Assembly (NCBI GenBank): GCA_029532625.1
Contig: JARFXM010000005.1
Coordinates: forward strand, 1,984,001 to 2,048,000
Direction: 5' to 3'
From: Lomentospora prolificans
Lineage: Eukaryota; Ascomycota; Sordariomycetes; Microascales; Microascaceae
DNA length: 64,000 bases
Of the stretch, positions 1 through 13,530 are shown in pieces. The position numbers and the translations under genes were made by a program. Each line of letters starts with the position of its first letter. The first letter of the stretch is position 1. The notes beneath the pieces were generated by a model that was not told where the DNA came from, did not search any database, and saw nothing but the letters and a program-made list of their open reading frames with translations.

Positions 1-3000
1 TAGCGCGAGGAAGGAGCAGGCAGAGGTCTCTCACATTTTAAAGTTGTGGACAGCCAGCGCAGCAGCACAGCACATCACATGCCCTGATACTCGCATATCT
101 TCCGGCCACACGGCCACATAGCAACCCACCCGGATGGTTGTCCACCCCAAGTCCCGCTTCAGCGTCAGCCGCAGTCTGGCTGCTTTCTTGGGGTTCTTGT
201 TGACTGCAGCCGAGTAAATTTAATGCATCATGATGAATGTCATGGTGTGCTGCTCGTATTCGCGCCATCCGTCGCCACTCGGCAATCCAAACCGTTTTGA
301 CTCTGAGTCCTGCCCAATCCGCTTCGTCGAACGGCCCTTGGGAGAATATATGTCTGGGCCGCGTGTGCCACGAACACCTCCTTGCGTGAATGATGGGGCC
401 AAGAGGACCCCTGCGAACTGAACCTTGACACTACAGTCTGCCACTGCACTCAGTCAATTGACTACATATCAACTGACAGTCACACTTTCTCGCTGATACT
501 GCTGGCTACAGTCCTGCCAGCAAATTAACGCTGCGTGGCTAGCGCAAATAGGGCGTTTTGGGTCAACGTGCTGGCCCTGGGGCACGGTCACCTTATTATG
601 TTGCCAGTATGGAGCGGGTTATTTCCAGGTAATTGAGCAGCTTCCAAGCTGAAGATAGTTCCCCAACCTAATTTTCTATGGCCTTTGCCTGGCCAGCAGA
701 GGAAGCCCTGAATCAACCCTGTGGATTATTCTAGGGCGAATTTTTTCACAGGCTCTTCCGCTTGTTCACTTGCAAGCTCTTCTCTAAAGATGTTTTCGAA
801 AGAGATCAATGTGCAGCCCGACGACCAACATCCGATATTCTCCAACCCCAGCCGTGGCGTCCAAGCCCATCCCAGCTGTTTAGACCCCAGCCACCACCAC
901 TACGCCCATCTCCCATGCTAGAATGCCGCTAGCTCAAAAAGCTGGAGCATGTCCGAATATTACATGCCTCTTCCCCTCTTCTCTTCCTTCCTAGCTAAGC
1001 TAAGCTTAACTCTATTGATCCCTTAACATGCTGTGGTTGGAGTCTTGGCAGCTCGCATCGCTCATGAAACACGCGGAGGGTCTTGACACCATCCGAGTCT
1101 GTTGACCACGGGAGAGATTAGACTGATGGCTTGGTCTTGTTAGGATGTTCCAGAGCCAGGCTGGATCTCTGCGCCAGCTATGAGATAATTAATGAACACT
1201 ACTTTTGCTCATCTCCTGACTAATCCCGGCGAAACGGCGAAAAGGCAATGCCTCACCGGAGTGCAATCTCCGGTCCTGCTTCCGACGCCACCCCGGCAAC
1301 AACGAACTTCGACAGCGTTGTTTGAGGCCCCAAGTGCCCAACATCAACTGCCGTCTTGTCCCGTAGCCTCCATCGTCGGGGAAAATATCACGTAGATCTC
1401 CCTTACACAAGGAACCGTAATCTCCCTAAATCCTCTTTTTCGTTTTCCCGAGATGGCCCAATAGATAATCCCCGACACAAAACCTGAAGCCAAGAAAAAC
1501 GAAGGGGTGAAAAGAAAAGAAAAAGCGTGAACACCTCCTCCGCCAAGATAGCTTAATTCTTCTGCCTCGTTCAATCATTGAATGTTCCAAGCCCTCTCGT
1601 TGGTCGGAGGATTTCGCGATGCGCCCTGTTCGATGTGCGGCGTGTTTCGGCGCACCTCCCCTTCCCCCGTCGATCTCTGGGATTGCCTCCTTTGGGAATG
1701 TCAACCCCTCTGTAAACTTATTGCCAATTGCCTACGCACGAGTTGCTGCGTCAATCAACTCTAGAACGAGCCGAGGAATTCCACGCCCAAGCAACATTTG
1801 ATTCCAAAAGGCCGCAAGGGGCACCATCCATGGCGTGTACGGTAGGCCACGGCAAACCTCCCAGCATCGTCTGTCAGAAAAAGAAACGCACCCCCATCGG
1901 CCCCACGCCGGCCCCACGACTCTCTTCTCCCCCCCCCCTTCCTCCCAAAACACCGTCGATCCCGCGTTTCGGGTTTTCAAGCATCCTGCCTTCCCTTTTT
2001 TCGCCTGGTGGCCTGTGGCCTTACGAAGCAAGAGCGGGATCGCAGAGAGCTCTGAAGGAGGCAGTCTCTCTGCCTGTTTCTACAGCTTGTTCATCCGTCC
2101 TCCCTTGTGTGCCTCGATTGGGCCCCGTGGGCGGGTCTAGACCCACCGGATCTGAGGTTGAGACGACGACGAGGATCTGAGATCCAAATATGCTTGGTGA
2201 GCCTACGTAGGCTCTCTTCCACGTGGGACAAAGCGATTTCTGCCGGTGATGATTCCACATCAGGCCAGGCTTATCTGTAAGTTCGTGGAGCCAAGCATCG
2301 CCCAATTAGGTATCTGAAGCTGTCCAAACTTCTCATCGTGGGCATAGTTGAATGAGGCAAAATGTTTGAACTCGTCTAATGGATTCATAATAGAGTCTTC
2401 GCTAGATACATGGATATATTTTCGAGCCCACAGAGTCGCCCGCTTGTCCCCTCGGCCCCAATAACATCCATCCACATTGTCTCCCTAGGCGCGAACTCCG
2501 GGGCTCTCTTTATATGACAAGTTTTTGACGATCTGCCTCCCCTTCCCCGCTTCACACATACCGCTCATGCCTAACAAATCTGCCCACCCTTTGTACTAAA
2601 CTGGGGAATCCCAAGTTTGACGAAAGACTCCATTTGCCGCCTGCCCCAACCACTGGCCACTAATTTAGACCAAAAAAAAACCACAAGACTCCTCAAGAGC
2701 CTAGTAGATTTCCTTGTTGCGTTGTTTTGAAACGAATAAGGGAAAGAGTAAAAAGGAACACTGTTTGCTGTCGGATATATACTGGTAGGCACACGCAACG
2801 GCTGAGGGCATGCCCGCGGGGGACAACCCAATGCAAAAAAAGGACGAACAGGGAAAAAACGAATAGATAAAAGGCTATATAATATCGCACCAAGAAGAGA
2901 AGAGTAACGATTGATGGGATCCAGCTTCTCCGGCATTGCTTTTCGTTCCTTTTCTTCTCGTGAGTAGTTTGGAATCGAGGGAAGCGGAAGCTCAAGAGAC

Positions 3001-3097
3001 GTGCCACGAGACACGGTAGGGACGGATGACACGAGACGCGAGGTGGGACGGAAGCTGACGCTGGATAACACTGGAGTTGAGATTGCCTTGATGGCGT
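1..3097. other. gene-free stretch left of nox2
   Basis: I see no supportable gene in this 3.1 kb. The open frames are short, overlap on both strands and show no recognisable domain or fungal exon structure. Pyrimidine-rich stretches lie around 1.9 kb and A/T-rich sequence at 2.7-2.9 kb. The right end holds the 3' untranslated region of the nox2 gene, which is transcribed leftwards. Confidence 0.5.
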
Positions 3098-4979
3098 CTA
3101 GAAGTTTTCCTTGCCCCAAACAAAAGAGAATCTAATCTTGTTAGCTGTGAACTTATAACATGCTAAACTCATGATGTTATTACTTACCCAGGCTCGCTGT
3201 ACTTATTGCAGAAGATGTGCAGCGTGCTTCCCAGGCCCTTAGGACCACAGAAGAAGACACCAGCCTCGGCGGGTGTGTGCAGCTTGCGGATACCCCTGAA
3301 GATCATGTCCCAGTTGGGCCTGCCGAAGTTGGTGGGCGAGCGGAGGCCGGTAATCGTGTCCTTGTCGGCGTTGGCGTCGTTAATCATAATGTTCGTGGCA
3401 TCGTCCGCCTTGATCTTGGCGGTGAGGTACGTGTGAATCTCGATCCTGTTGTCAACATCCTGAGCCTCGATGGCGAGCAGGAGAGACCTGAACCACTCAA
3501 ACGATCCGAAATCTCTGCAGATCCAGAAGAAGTAGACCTTGCTGAGTCGGGTTCGCTTCTTGGGGTAGTTCATGCGGTACCAGATGGACTTTAGAATCGA
3601 GGCGAAAGGCGTAACACCGATACCAGCACCCACGAGAACCGAAATCTCGTACTTGAACACATCCTCGGACGCGGAGCCGAAGGGGCCGTCGACATAGACT
3701 CGCGGGAGGACTCGTCGAAGAGCCGGGTCGACCTCGCTGTTTCCACCGTCAACACCGACAACCTGGCTAGTATCCTTCTTCTCCGAGGGAGCCTTCCTCT
3801 CAAACTCGCAACCAAGGGTCTTAGCAACAGCCTTGGTGAAGTCACCGACAACACGCATGTGAATGGAGATGTAGTCCTCCTCCGGAGCGCTAGTAAGAGT
3901 GAAGGGGTGATATTGCCACAGAGACACGGCGGGGCAGCAGAAGAAAATGTACTGTCCAGCTCTCGTCTTAGTATGCTCCTTCTTAATCTGAATCTCGCAC
4001 ACATTGCTGGGGTGCTGGATGACCTTGGAAATGTACGTCTTGTGCTTGCCTCGGACCTCACGAGCAATACGCTCGGCGAGGTAGGCGAATCCTCCGTACA
4101 TCCAGTACTGCCAGAAGACGCCAATGGCAGAGGCACCAGTGGCGGTGCAGAAAGGTGCGAAATCGGGCTGGATCATGCAGAAAGCACCGTGGATCGACCA
4201 GAAGAAGAAGAAAATGATGAACATGTGGTGAGTATACCAGAATCGCTCGTAGTTGGCTCGGCGGGGCTTCTCGACTGAGGTGAAGACCATGCCCATGAGG
4301 GCCACTAACATGATGTATCCTGTCCAACCGGGACCGGAGACGAGGTTAGCCACAAGGAAGCCGTAGATTCCAAGGTTGTTCCTGGCAGCGGCCTGTCCGA
4401 AGTTGTTCCAATGGGCAATGGTATGTACCCAGGACCAGAAAACAATGGACCAGGCGGTGACCTTATGGAAGGTGATGTTCTTGTCGAATTGAATGATGCC
4501 ATTGAGGGGCGTCTGGCGGGCGAGCGAGATGAGCGTCCTGCAGACAGGGAACAGAACCAAAGCGACGTCAACGTGCAGGACGAGAGCGGCCGATCGAGCA
4601 ATCATAAACGTCGGACCGAATGTGTCTCGAGCTATTTGAAGGTTGTCCTTGGCGGCATAGTGGACGAAGCCAAAGGCAAACACAAGGGCGTGAACTAACG
4701 CGAAAACGAAGACGAATCTAAGCACCGAAAGTGTCAGTGGCCACCTACCCATTGGGAGGTCACCGTTCGAAAATGGTGGCAAGTATGAAGGGGTTAAACC
4801 TACACTCTCCGGTAGCCTTCGTTGACCATCCACCTATCAAACTTTTCCTTGCCGGACAGTTCCTTTTGCTTCTCCTGCGTCATTTCACCAGAGAGCAACA
4901 TCCGTGTGAGGGGAGTCCATCTTGACCGCTCTGACTGCCTGGAGCCATAGCTATCCCTCTGACCATTGTAATACTCCAT
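3098..4979 (-). CDS. nox2: NADPH oxidase NoxB/Nox2
   Basis: Membrane flavocytochrome that passes electrons from NADPH through FAD and two haems to oxygen, making superoxide. In fungi this isoform works with NoxR, Rac and Pls1-type partners in spore germination and infection-cell development (family knowledge). Three exons: 4979-4804, 4717-3188 and a 34-base last exon 3131-3098, giving 579 aa, the usual Nox2 length. The roughly 50-residue N-terminal extension ending GEMTQEKQKELSGKEKF separates it from NoxA. Visible: paired haem histidines in the third helix (about residues 143 and 157) and the THH/SIHG pair in the fifth, the FAD motif HPFTLTSAP, the nucleotide motif VGAGIGVTPFAS, CGPKG near the end and the conserved tail SFVWGKENF. 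The ATG at 4979 fits family length; an in-frame ATG at 5096 is the alternative. No EF-hands, so not NoxC. Confidence 0.95.
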
Positions 4980-7900
4980 CTTGGGCGGCCAACCTAAGCT
5001 CCAATCGGAAAAGACAGCTTTCGGTTCGCCGTTTGGATTCTGGGATCCTTTTCTAGAATCCTGTCCTTCTTCTCGGACCTTACACGTTTCCGCCAAATCT
5101 CTGAGTGGGTATCGAACGGATCGTTTGTATTAAGGTCCGCAAGCCAGTGCCGAGAGTCAACCCAAAGAAGAAAAAAAATAAAATAAAAAAGAGGGAAACG
5201 CGTTATTCAGAGCCTGCTGAACGGGCAAAGTGAATGCATCGAGCAAAACGAGAGATCGGGATGAAGCAGCAAGTGTGGCTGTCGGCCTCGTTGAACCTGT
5301 GCGACCTTCCTCCGCTTCTCGTTCGATAGGCAAGATCGGATTCCTGTTCTCGATGTTCGGATTAAGAATGAATGAATGGGAGAGCCTAAACACCCGTCTG
5401 TTGAAAGGCCTGCGCCGTCTCGTCTGGCGGGTTAGCAAGACAACGCCTTTCGGAAACAGCGACAGAAAAGACAGCAAACAATGGGCGGAAGGGAAGGAAA
5501 CGAAAAAGAAAAAGAGAGGGGATAAGAAGAAAATTGGCACAGCAAGTTGGCACGAAGACCGTTGATGGGAGAGGAAAAGGGAGGAGGGAAGAGAAAGGCA
5601 GAGAGACGGGTGGGTGGGAAGGGGAGTATTTTGGTACAAACTGGCAGCAGAGCCGGCCCTTGCCTAGATGTATGAGAATCCTGGGAAGATCATACCTGCA
5701 CTCAAAATGCTCGCTCTAATACTTGTACACTGATGGGAGGGGGTGGGTCAAGTGTACGGCGAAGGCGGCACAGAGGATAATGCGGCGCTAGCAAATCCAC
5801 GTACCTCTTTCGGAGAATAGAAGGAGGCAAAAGCGAGGAAAATGTACGGGAATCCGGGGCACTGAGACGGGAGGTGGGTACCTGAATTCTCTAACAGACT
5901 GTACAAGTCTCAGATCCCATACAAAGACCACAACATGGTGGATTAGGGGGGGCGTTCGGTGCGTCCGGGGGGTGTCTCCCATTGTCGGGGGTCGGTAACA
6001 GTGCACAGTCAGCGCCAGGGTGCTGGGAGATCACAGGGGAGCCACATTGAGTACTCCGTCTGCGGTGAGAACAGCAAAGAGTGACTTGAATGCCTCATAG
6101 AAAATCGAGTGTCGGGGACAGAGTGGAGCTTGACACTGGGACACTGGGATCTTCGCGTCGGTCCAAAGAATGTGGTCGTGGAAAGCACAGAGTGAGAGTC
6201 GACGAGGTCTCGACCCAAGGGCCTCGTCGCTCTTGAGGTGTGCTCCGGAGTGATGGGGCAGGGACAATGGCGCGAGGGAAGGAGGCCGATTTGCCGTTCC
6301 TCTTCTCAACATCAGTCCACGATCACTGCGATTGGTCTTTTAGGTAATCGATGGGCCCATATCGAAACAGTTGCCGCCGGCCGTGAATAGAAGCATTGCT
6401 TGTCTTGGAACGCTCACTGGCTCTCCGTTCACAGTCCTTAAATCCCCTCGCGCCACCTGTTCTATTAAACCATTTCCTCCTCCCCAGCGCTTAAAGTAGA
6501 CATCAAGCACCTTCCATCCGAGCCATTCATCACAGATGAGGAATTCAAGCAAGCAGGCAGGACCCAATCTAGCCCAATGCACCCTCCCACATGCTGGCTT
6601 AACTGCCCACAGCCACCATTTTCAGGGGAAAGAGCTTCCTTCAAGGGAAGGACCCGAATGCCGCGCAGGGGAGCGTCCACTGTATTACTTTTTAGCGTCC
6701 GCTCACAGGCGCTACGCTATGCTTCAAGCCATTAAGGTAGGTGCCGCACAACCGCCCAGTGGGTCTAAGGCCCACTATCACGAGCCAAAGAGCCAGCGTT
6801 CCCTGGTTGCAACCGCCAATGCTATCATTGCTTCAGAAGGCAGCACCTTCCACTCCCTATCGAGAAGATGTCGTGGCCTCAGAACGTCGATTCGGGTACA
6901 TTACGCGAGCATACTCCTTCCCTCATTCCTTGTGACAAACATTGCAGAGCGATGGCGCCGTTTGCCTGGGGTTTCCCGACCGCGGTGCAAGGACCCTAGA
7001 AAAGGGGGCCGACGAACAAGACCAGGAGGGTGAATTCGCTGGTGGTTAAAATTTCTCCTGCAAAGCTTCAGCGATTTGACAGGCCGCCAGTGGGTTCGGT
7101 CTTGGCACTTGGCGCAAAGGGTAAGCTGTGATTGGCTAGTTGTGGCGGGGGCACGCTGTCGGAACCACCCCATGTGCGTCACGGAGTGTTTCGTCAGGGG
7201 TCCTGATACAGGTCTGAGGGACGGGATCCACCTTCTTCGTTTATTCTTCACTTCCCTCGGGCGCTCGCCACCGTTCCATGCCGGCACAGCTCTCAATTAC
7301 CAAGCCTCTGGAGCTCACGATATCCTGCATATGGCATATTCGATTCGATTCCCACGATAATTGAAAGTAGCTGACAACGACGGATCGAACGTCGGGTGTA
7401 GAGGACAACATGTTATATTTTGCCCTGATGGTTCGATTCGCTTTGAGCCTCAGTTTACGATTGCTGCGTTGCATTGTACCTGCAGCGCTCGACCATTGGC
7501 GGCCCAATCTATGCTTGCTCTTCAACGCTTTGGCTTTCTTCGTCTCCATCGATTACGAACACCTTTCCTCGCCCTGGCCACGTCCTCGTTTCTTTATCGC
7601 ATTCAGGGAGCCCAGGTCAGGTTCCGATATCCAGATAATCTTCCTTGCGGTTTCCGATCTCTTTTAAGGCCCAGGGCTCTCTTGGACCGCGTTCTAGACC
7701 GGCATATCCCACCTCAAACCGTCTCAAACATTGACACTCATCATCCCCTCCCCCTTCACGGAAACCGATCGCCCTCGCAGCCCTCGCTCAAGCATCGTAG
7801 GCTAGCCAATTTACCCTCCTCCCTCCCCTCCCCTGTGGCGATCGGAATGTGCAAAAAAGCAGTGTCACTCTCACTCTCCTTAAAATAGACCCACTTATCC

Positions 7901-9404
7901 TGAACAGGCGAGAAGCAAAGCCATTGCCGTCGTTACCGCCGGTAGTCTTGCTCCCTCTGGCCTGGCCCTCCTCTAGGCGCGGCCCTTGCAGTTTCCTTTG
8001 CAGCCCATCCCTTCGGTAAGTGGCCCGCAGTTTGAGCTGGAGAAAACAGGTATGTTTAAACGAGTACGGGTCTAGAACAATCTGTGCTCATGTGACAGGT
8101 TCGCCAATAGCTGGTACGCTGAAGCCGAGATGAGGGAGGTTCAGTCAGCCCCTTGGTCCTTCCCTTTCCCTTTCAGCATTCCGGGTTCGGTTTCCTACCG
8201 GTGGCAAAAGCCCGCAGAGTCCGTCCTGGTGTGTCCATATTGGCCGGTTTCTCCGAAACTTCTTGACTCAGCAACAAGATTAGGCTTTTTGAGATTCGCT
8301 CATGCTTATTCACTATAGGGAAGCCCCCCACAAAGCAGATCCCTCGGATATTACATAGTTGCTGCATTAGTACTAATTGAATGGCGGGATTTCGTCGAGC
8401 ACGTGATGACATCATCACCTGGAGACTCTCGGACAATTCGAGATCTCTTGTGTATTATTCTTCCGACACCGACATTGATAAGCCATCAATGACTTCAAGG
8501 TCTACATTAATAATGGACCATACAGCAGTACATGGTACACGCTGAGGCATTTTGAGCAAGGCATTCTCCAGCCTCCGCTTTCCGTGTCCAGCTGTCGAGG
8601 CGCGGTCCCATCCACCCATGGTGGCGGAAGAAATGCCGCCTCCAGTCTGTTGACTCATGCACACCGATCGGGATTTCTTTAGCATGGTGGCGGGCCCTCG
8701 AGGCCCAAGTCATACGAGACTTAAAGATGGAGGCCCAGTCGAATCCTACGTAGTCAAAGTGGAAGGCCCTACGAGGTTCCATAAGGAAAAACGAGTCGCC
8801 CCTGATGCAAATATGCAGAATCACCATGTATAGATATCATTCTGTAAATAACATGTCTGATTTTGAAAAGGAGGAGGCAAAGCAATGACTCCGCGATCCA
8901 GGACCCTGGGCACAAAGGGGAAAAGAAATCAAAAATGAACAAGTCCATGGAATGCTGCGCAATCTTGCAAAAGGTAAAGTGAAAGATGTGTAAAAGAAAG
9001 AATAGGGCCGTTTTGCTCCAAGCTGAATGTATTGATCCTCCTCCCTTCCCCTCCCTAGTATCGCTATTCGCTTTTTGCAAGGTACGCTCTTCTTCATCCT
9101 TCATCCTGACCGTTCATGGAGCACCGCGCCCACTTCTCGTGTGAGTCTAGCGGGAACATCTACAAGTAAACATGCAGTCGGGAAGAAAAAGGACAAGAAG
9201 ATCAAGATGAGAGTGTGGTCTGAATCATCAAACAGGCAGAAAGGGAACAGGGGAATAGAAAAGCCCAACTTGGCAGCCACCAAAATCATGAATTTATGAT
9301 GAGGCCAAGAAAAGACACGGCCAGCATAATTAGAATTTGCACGTATTGTCCACCACCACTATCTGCACCATCATCACTTCATCATCCGCCAAACCCCCAG
9401 CCTA
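4980..9404. other. long gene-free region between nox2 and the E2 gene
   Basis: About 4.4 kb with no gene I can support. The first 700 bp or so (5.1-5.7 kb) is purine-rich on the + strand, so pyrimidine-rich in the sense of nox2, as expected for a fungal promoter and leader. The right end is the 3' flank of the leftward E2 gene. Open frames on both strands at 6.3-9.1 kb have no recognisable protein features. Confidence 0.45.
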
Positions 9405-10455
<1,051 letters not shown>

Positions 10456-12065
10456 TGCTGTTGATGGATTGGGAGTTATCTAGAAGAGTGGAAGGAGATC
10501 TCTGCTGTAGGCAGGATTTCGCAGAGTGTTAGCGGCTGCGAGATTCTTGCTCGTCAGGGCGGGGTCAACGCGATCTGAGAGGAAGTACGATGGCCAGTTG
10601 AGGAAGAAAAAGAAATTTATTTTGGGTATCGAAGATAGGGAGATGGACAGAGTCGTTGACAGAGGCAGTATTTGTGTACGTACGGAAGAGAGGAGTCGGG
10701 AGACGAGGCTTCGGGTCGAGACGTTCAAGGTGGGATCGGAAGGAAGAAGGTGGGGTGTTCTAGGATTGGGAGAAAATTTTGTAGGGTCGTCAAAGGAAAA
10801 TGGAATATCCGAGTCACTACAAGAGCCCAAAAGAACGGACACATAGATAGTCAGCAATGGCTTATGGTTTGGGAATAAGGCTACGGAGGAGGCGAAGTTT
10901 ACCTGGACTTGTGCCGTACTGGTTTAGAAAGCTTTTTATCGTTGATGTCACGAAGTGGCAGGAAAAGAAATGGAGGGGAAGAAATAGCGGGAAAGAAGTG
11001 GAAGTGCGAATGGATGGCAAAACGCTTCAGACAAGCGGCAAGAGGGGCTGACAAACAGGCTGGGGCGAGACCTAGCCCAGTCTGGCCCAGGGCTGGCTGC
11101 CCACTACTGATTGCTCCTTCCTCGCTCTCCCCGTAGGATACCTATTATCCTTTCACTATTCAGTAGACCAGGTGGTACTGTGGCAATCCCCCCCACTGTT
11201 ATTGGGAAGGCGCCCAGTCGCCAGCCCGCCCAGTACAACAACCCCCAGTGGAGGCGCAGTCCAACTCATCTCTACACCAGTGGCCGAGCGGTAAAAGTCC
11301 ACCTAACGCAAAATCTGCGAGAGGAACGTCACTCGCAACCTAAATGTACTTCGACACTAACACCGCATCTACCACGACGCCTCACTCTACTGTTAAGACA
11401 CTCGAATCTTGGTGTGCCTGTAACAACTCCGCCAAACCCGGCTCGCTTCGGGTGTCTGTCGTCTGTTCTCAATGCAAGAGTATGCCGCCGGATTGAACCG
11501 ATTGATACGCTTTGACAGGCGGAGGATCGCCGATCAGAAACCTGGATTAAGCAGTCTCCAGCGCTTAAAGAACATGGACTACAGCTTGTTGTATCTCGCC
11601 CCTAAGCGCTGAAGGAGATGGATCAAATCACAGATCCCCCTCAAACCCATGCCTGGTTGTCAGCCTTACAAGTCCCTTGGAACAAATCGCCACCTTTGGC
11701 AATGTCAGGTCCCACGAGCCGAAAGACAAACTAGCGACTGACCACCAACCAGCCTGACTTGCAAATGACCTTCTGGGTAAGGGCCGCCTCTGTGCTGTGG
11801 GGAATCAACAGGGTCGCAAACCACAGGTCACCCAATAAGAACGAGACACTATAGACGGAGTTGTCCGAGCGAACCAACGAGATGACGTCGTCGAGAGCGG
11901 GATCCCAATACGTTGCGCCGTACAGCGTCACGATTCACAAGTGAGCGGCTGGCCCGGGACACGAAGCGTGTGATTAGATGCACTATATATTGTTTTTGGT
12001 AAATCTCTACTTATGTGTAAGTTTGAGGTGAAGGCATTTCCATGCCTGAGGAATGCACACCATCT
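10456..12065. other. gene-free region between the E2 gene and glutaryl-CoA dehydrogenase
   Basis: No gene is supported. 10.5-11.1 kb is the promoter side of the E2 gene. A minus-strand open frame at 11731-11931 lacks an ATG start and any recognisable domain. The rest is the 3' flank of the dehydrogenase gene. Confidence 0.45.
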
Positions 12066-13530
12066 CTAACAGAAAGCCTGCACGCCGGTAATCGCCCGGC
12101 CCAAGATTAAAGCTACATCGAGGATAGGTTATTAATGATTCACGCTGAAAACTTGGGGAAATGAATGGGAGAAAATACGTACCGTGTATGTCACTCTGTC
12201 CCTCGTACGTCTGGGTGACAAAGAGGTTCGCAACATGCCTTCCAATCATGTACTCGTCGCTGACGGCATTTCCTCCAAAGATCTCTTGGAGCACGCGGGC
12301 ATTGTGTAGCGCCCGGTCGCAGTTTTGCCTTTTGACCATGCTAATCATTTCGGGGGTAGCAAGGCCTTGGTCCTTTAGGCGGCCGACTTGAATAGCAGCA
12401 AGGGTACCGTAGGCCGCGTCGGTTGCGGCATCGGCCAGCTTCTTCTGGATGAGCTGGTACTTCGCCAGGGGATTTCCCTTGAACTGCTTCCGCTCCAAGG
12501 AATATTCTCTAGCCCTCGCGAGGCAGTCTTCGAGCGCACCCATGACGCCGAGTGAGATGCCATACCTAGCGCTGTTTAGGCAGCTAAAGGGACCTCGGAG
12601 ACCTTCGACGTGCGGAAACATATTCGCCTCTGGGACAGGACATCCGTCAAGATGTATCATACCGGTAATCGATGCCCTGAGCCCATTCTTGTCCTTGATA
12701 GCAGGAGTCTCGAGGGTTCCAGGAGGGCAGGCATCGCGATCGATTAAAAACCCCCGGATCTTACCCGTCTCCTGTAACTTGGCCCATACCAGGAGGACAT
12801 CGGCGATAGGGGAGTTGGTGATCCAGGTCTTGGAGCCAGAGATAGAATAGTACCCGGACTTGGTGGGATGAGGCTTGGCTACTGTCTCCATTGATCCAGG
12901 GTCACTACCGTGGTTTGGTTCCGTGAGGCCGAAAGCGCCAATGAGCTTGCCCTTGGCCATCTGGGGCAGGTACTTCTCCTTCTGCTCCTCTGTGCCCATC
13001 TCGTAGATCCCACCCATCACTAGCGATGACTGCACGGACATTCCAGAGCGGTAACCACTGTCTACACGCTCGACGGCCTTGGTGATGAGGCCGCTAGCTA
13101 CAGAGGATACGCCCGCGCATCCGTAGCCTTGTATCGTAGCTCCCAGCAGGCCCATGTCACCCATCTCCTCGAGTATCTTGGGGTCATAATTCTCATCACG
13201 GTAAGCCTCTGGAGAGTATAATTCACGTTAGTTCGCATTCACTAGAAAAGTGACTAGTCAATTGAGGGCTTAGAGGGAATTAGGAGGAGAGTACAGACGT
13301 AGAACCCGAGGAAGAAGCTGCTCCTGGCAATACTTTTCTGCGGTCTCGGATATCGCCACCTCTTCCTCAGTGAGAAATGCCTTGGCTGCCAAGGGGTCTT
13401 CCCAATTGAATACAGGGCCACCCGTAGCTGTGCTCATCGGCCTGGAAACCCCGAGGCCGGCTCTCGGGCGGATAGTAGCCACCCGGCGAACAGCTCGCTG
13501 GGCGAGGAGGCGGGATGTGTGAATCGCCAT
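12066..13530 (-). CDS. glutaryl-CoA dehydrogenase, mitochondrial
   Basis: FAD-dependent acyl-CoA dehydrogenase family member that oxidises and decarboxylates glutaryl-CoA to crotonyl-CoA in mitochondrial lysine and tryptophan breakdown. Three exons: 13530-13299, 13208-12183 and 12112-12066, giving 434 aa, normal for the family. The first 35 residues or so are rich in Arg, Ser and Ala with no acidic residue, as in a mitochondrial presequence. Next comes NWEDPLAAKAFLTEEE, typical of this subfamily. FAD/substrate-binding stretches GAFGLTEPNHGSDPGSM and KTWITNSPIADVL are present. The C-terminal QTYEGQSDIHA segment carries the catalytic-base glutamate. The first donor is GTCTGT, a little unusual, but the reading phase and protein alignment fit. 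No other lysine-catabolism gene is next to it. Confidence 0.93.

Noticed and set aside
3591..4136. Long antisense and shadow frames inside nox2, mss4 and the P450 genes
   Set aside because: They mirror strong codon bias of the real genes and carry no domain of their own.
4980..5096. Longer NoxB N-terminus from the ATG at 5096
   Set aside because: In frame, but it adds 39 residues not expected in the family; the ATG at 4979 gives the normal 579 aa.
11291..11365. Possible tRNA starting at a good A box (TGGCCGAGCGG)
   Set aside because: No D-stem closure, no anticodon stem and no B box at a fitting distance.
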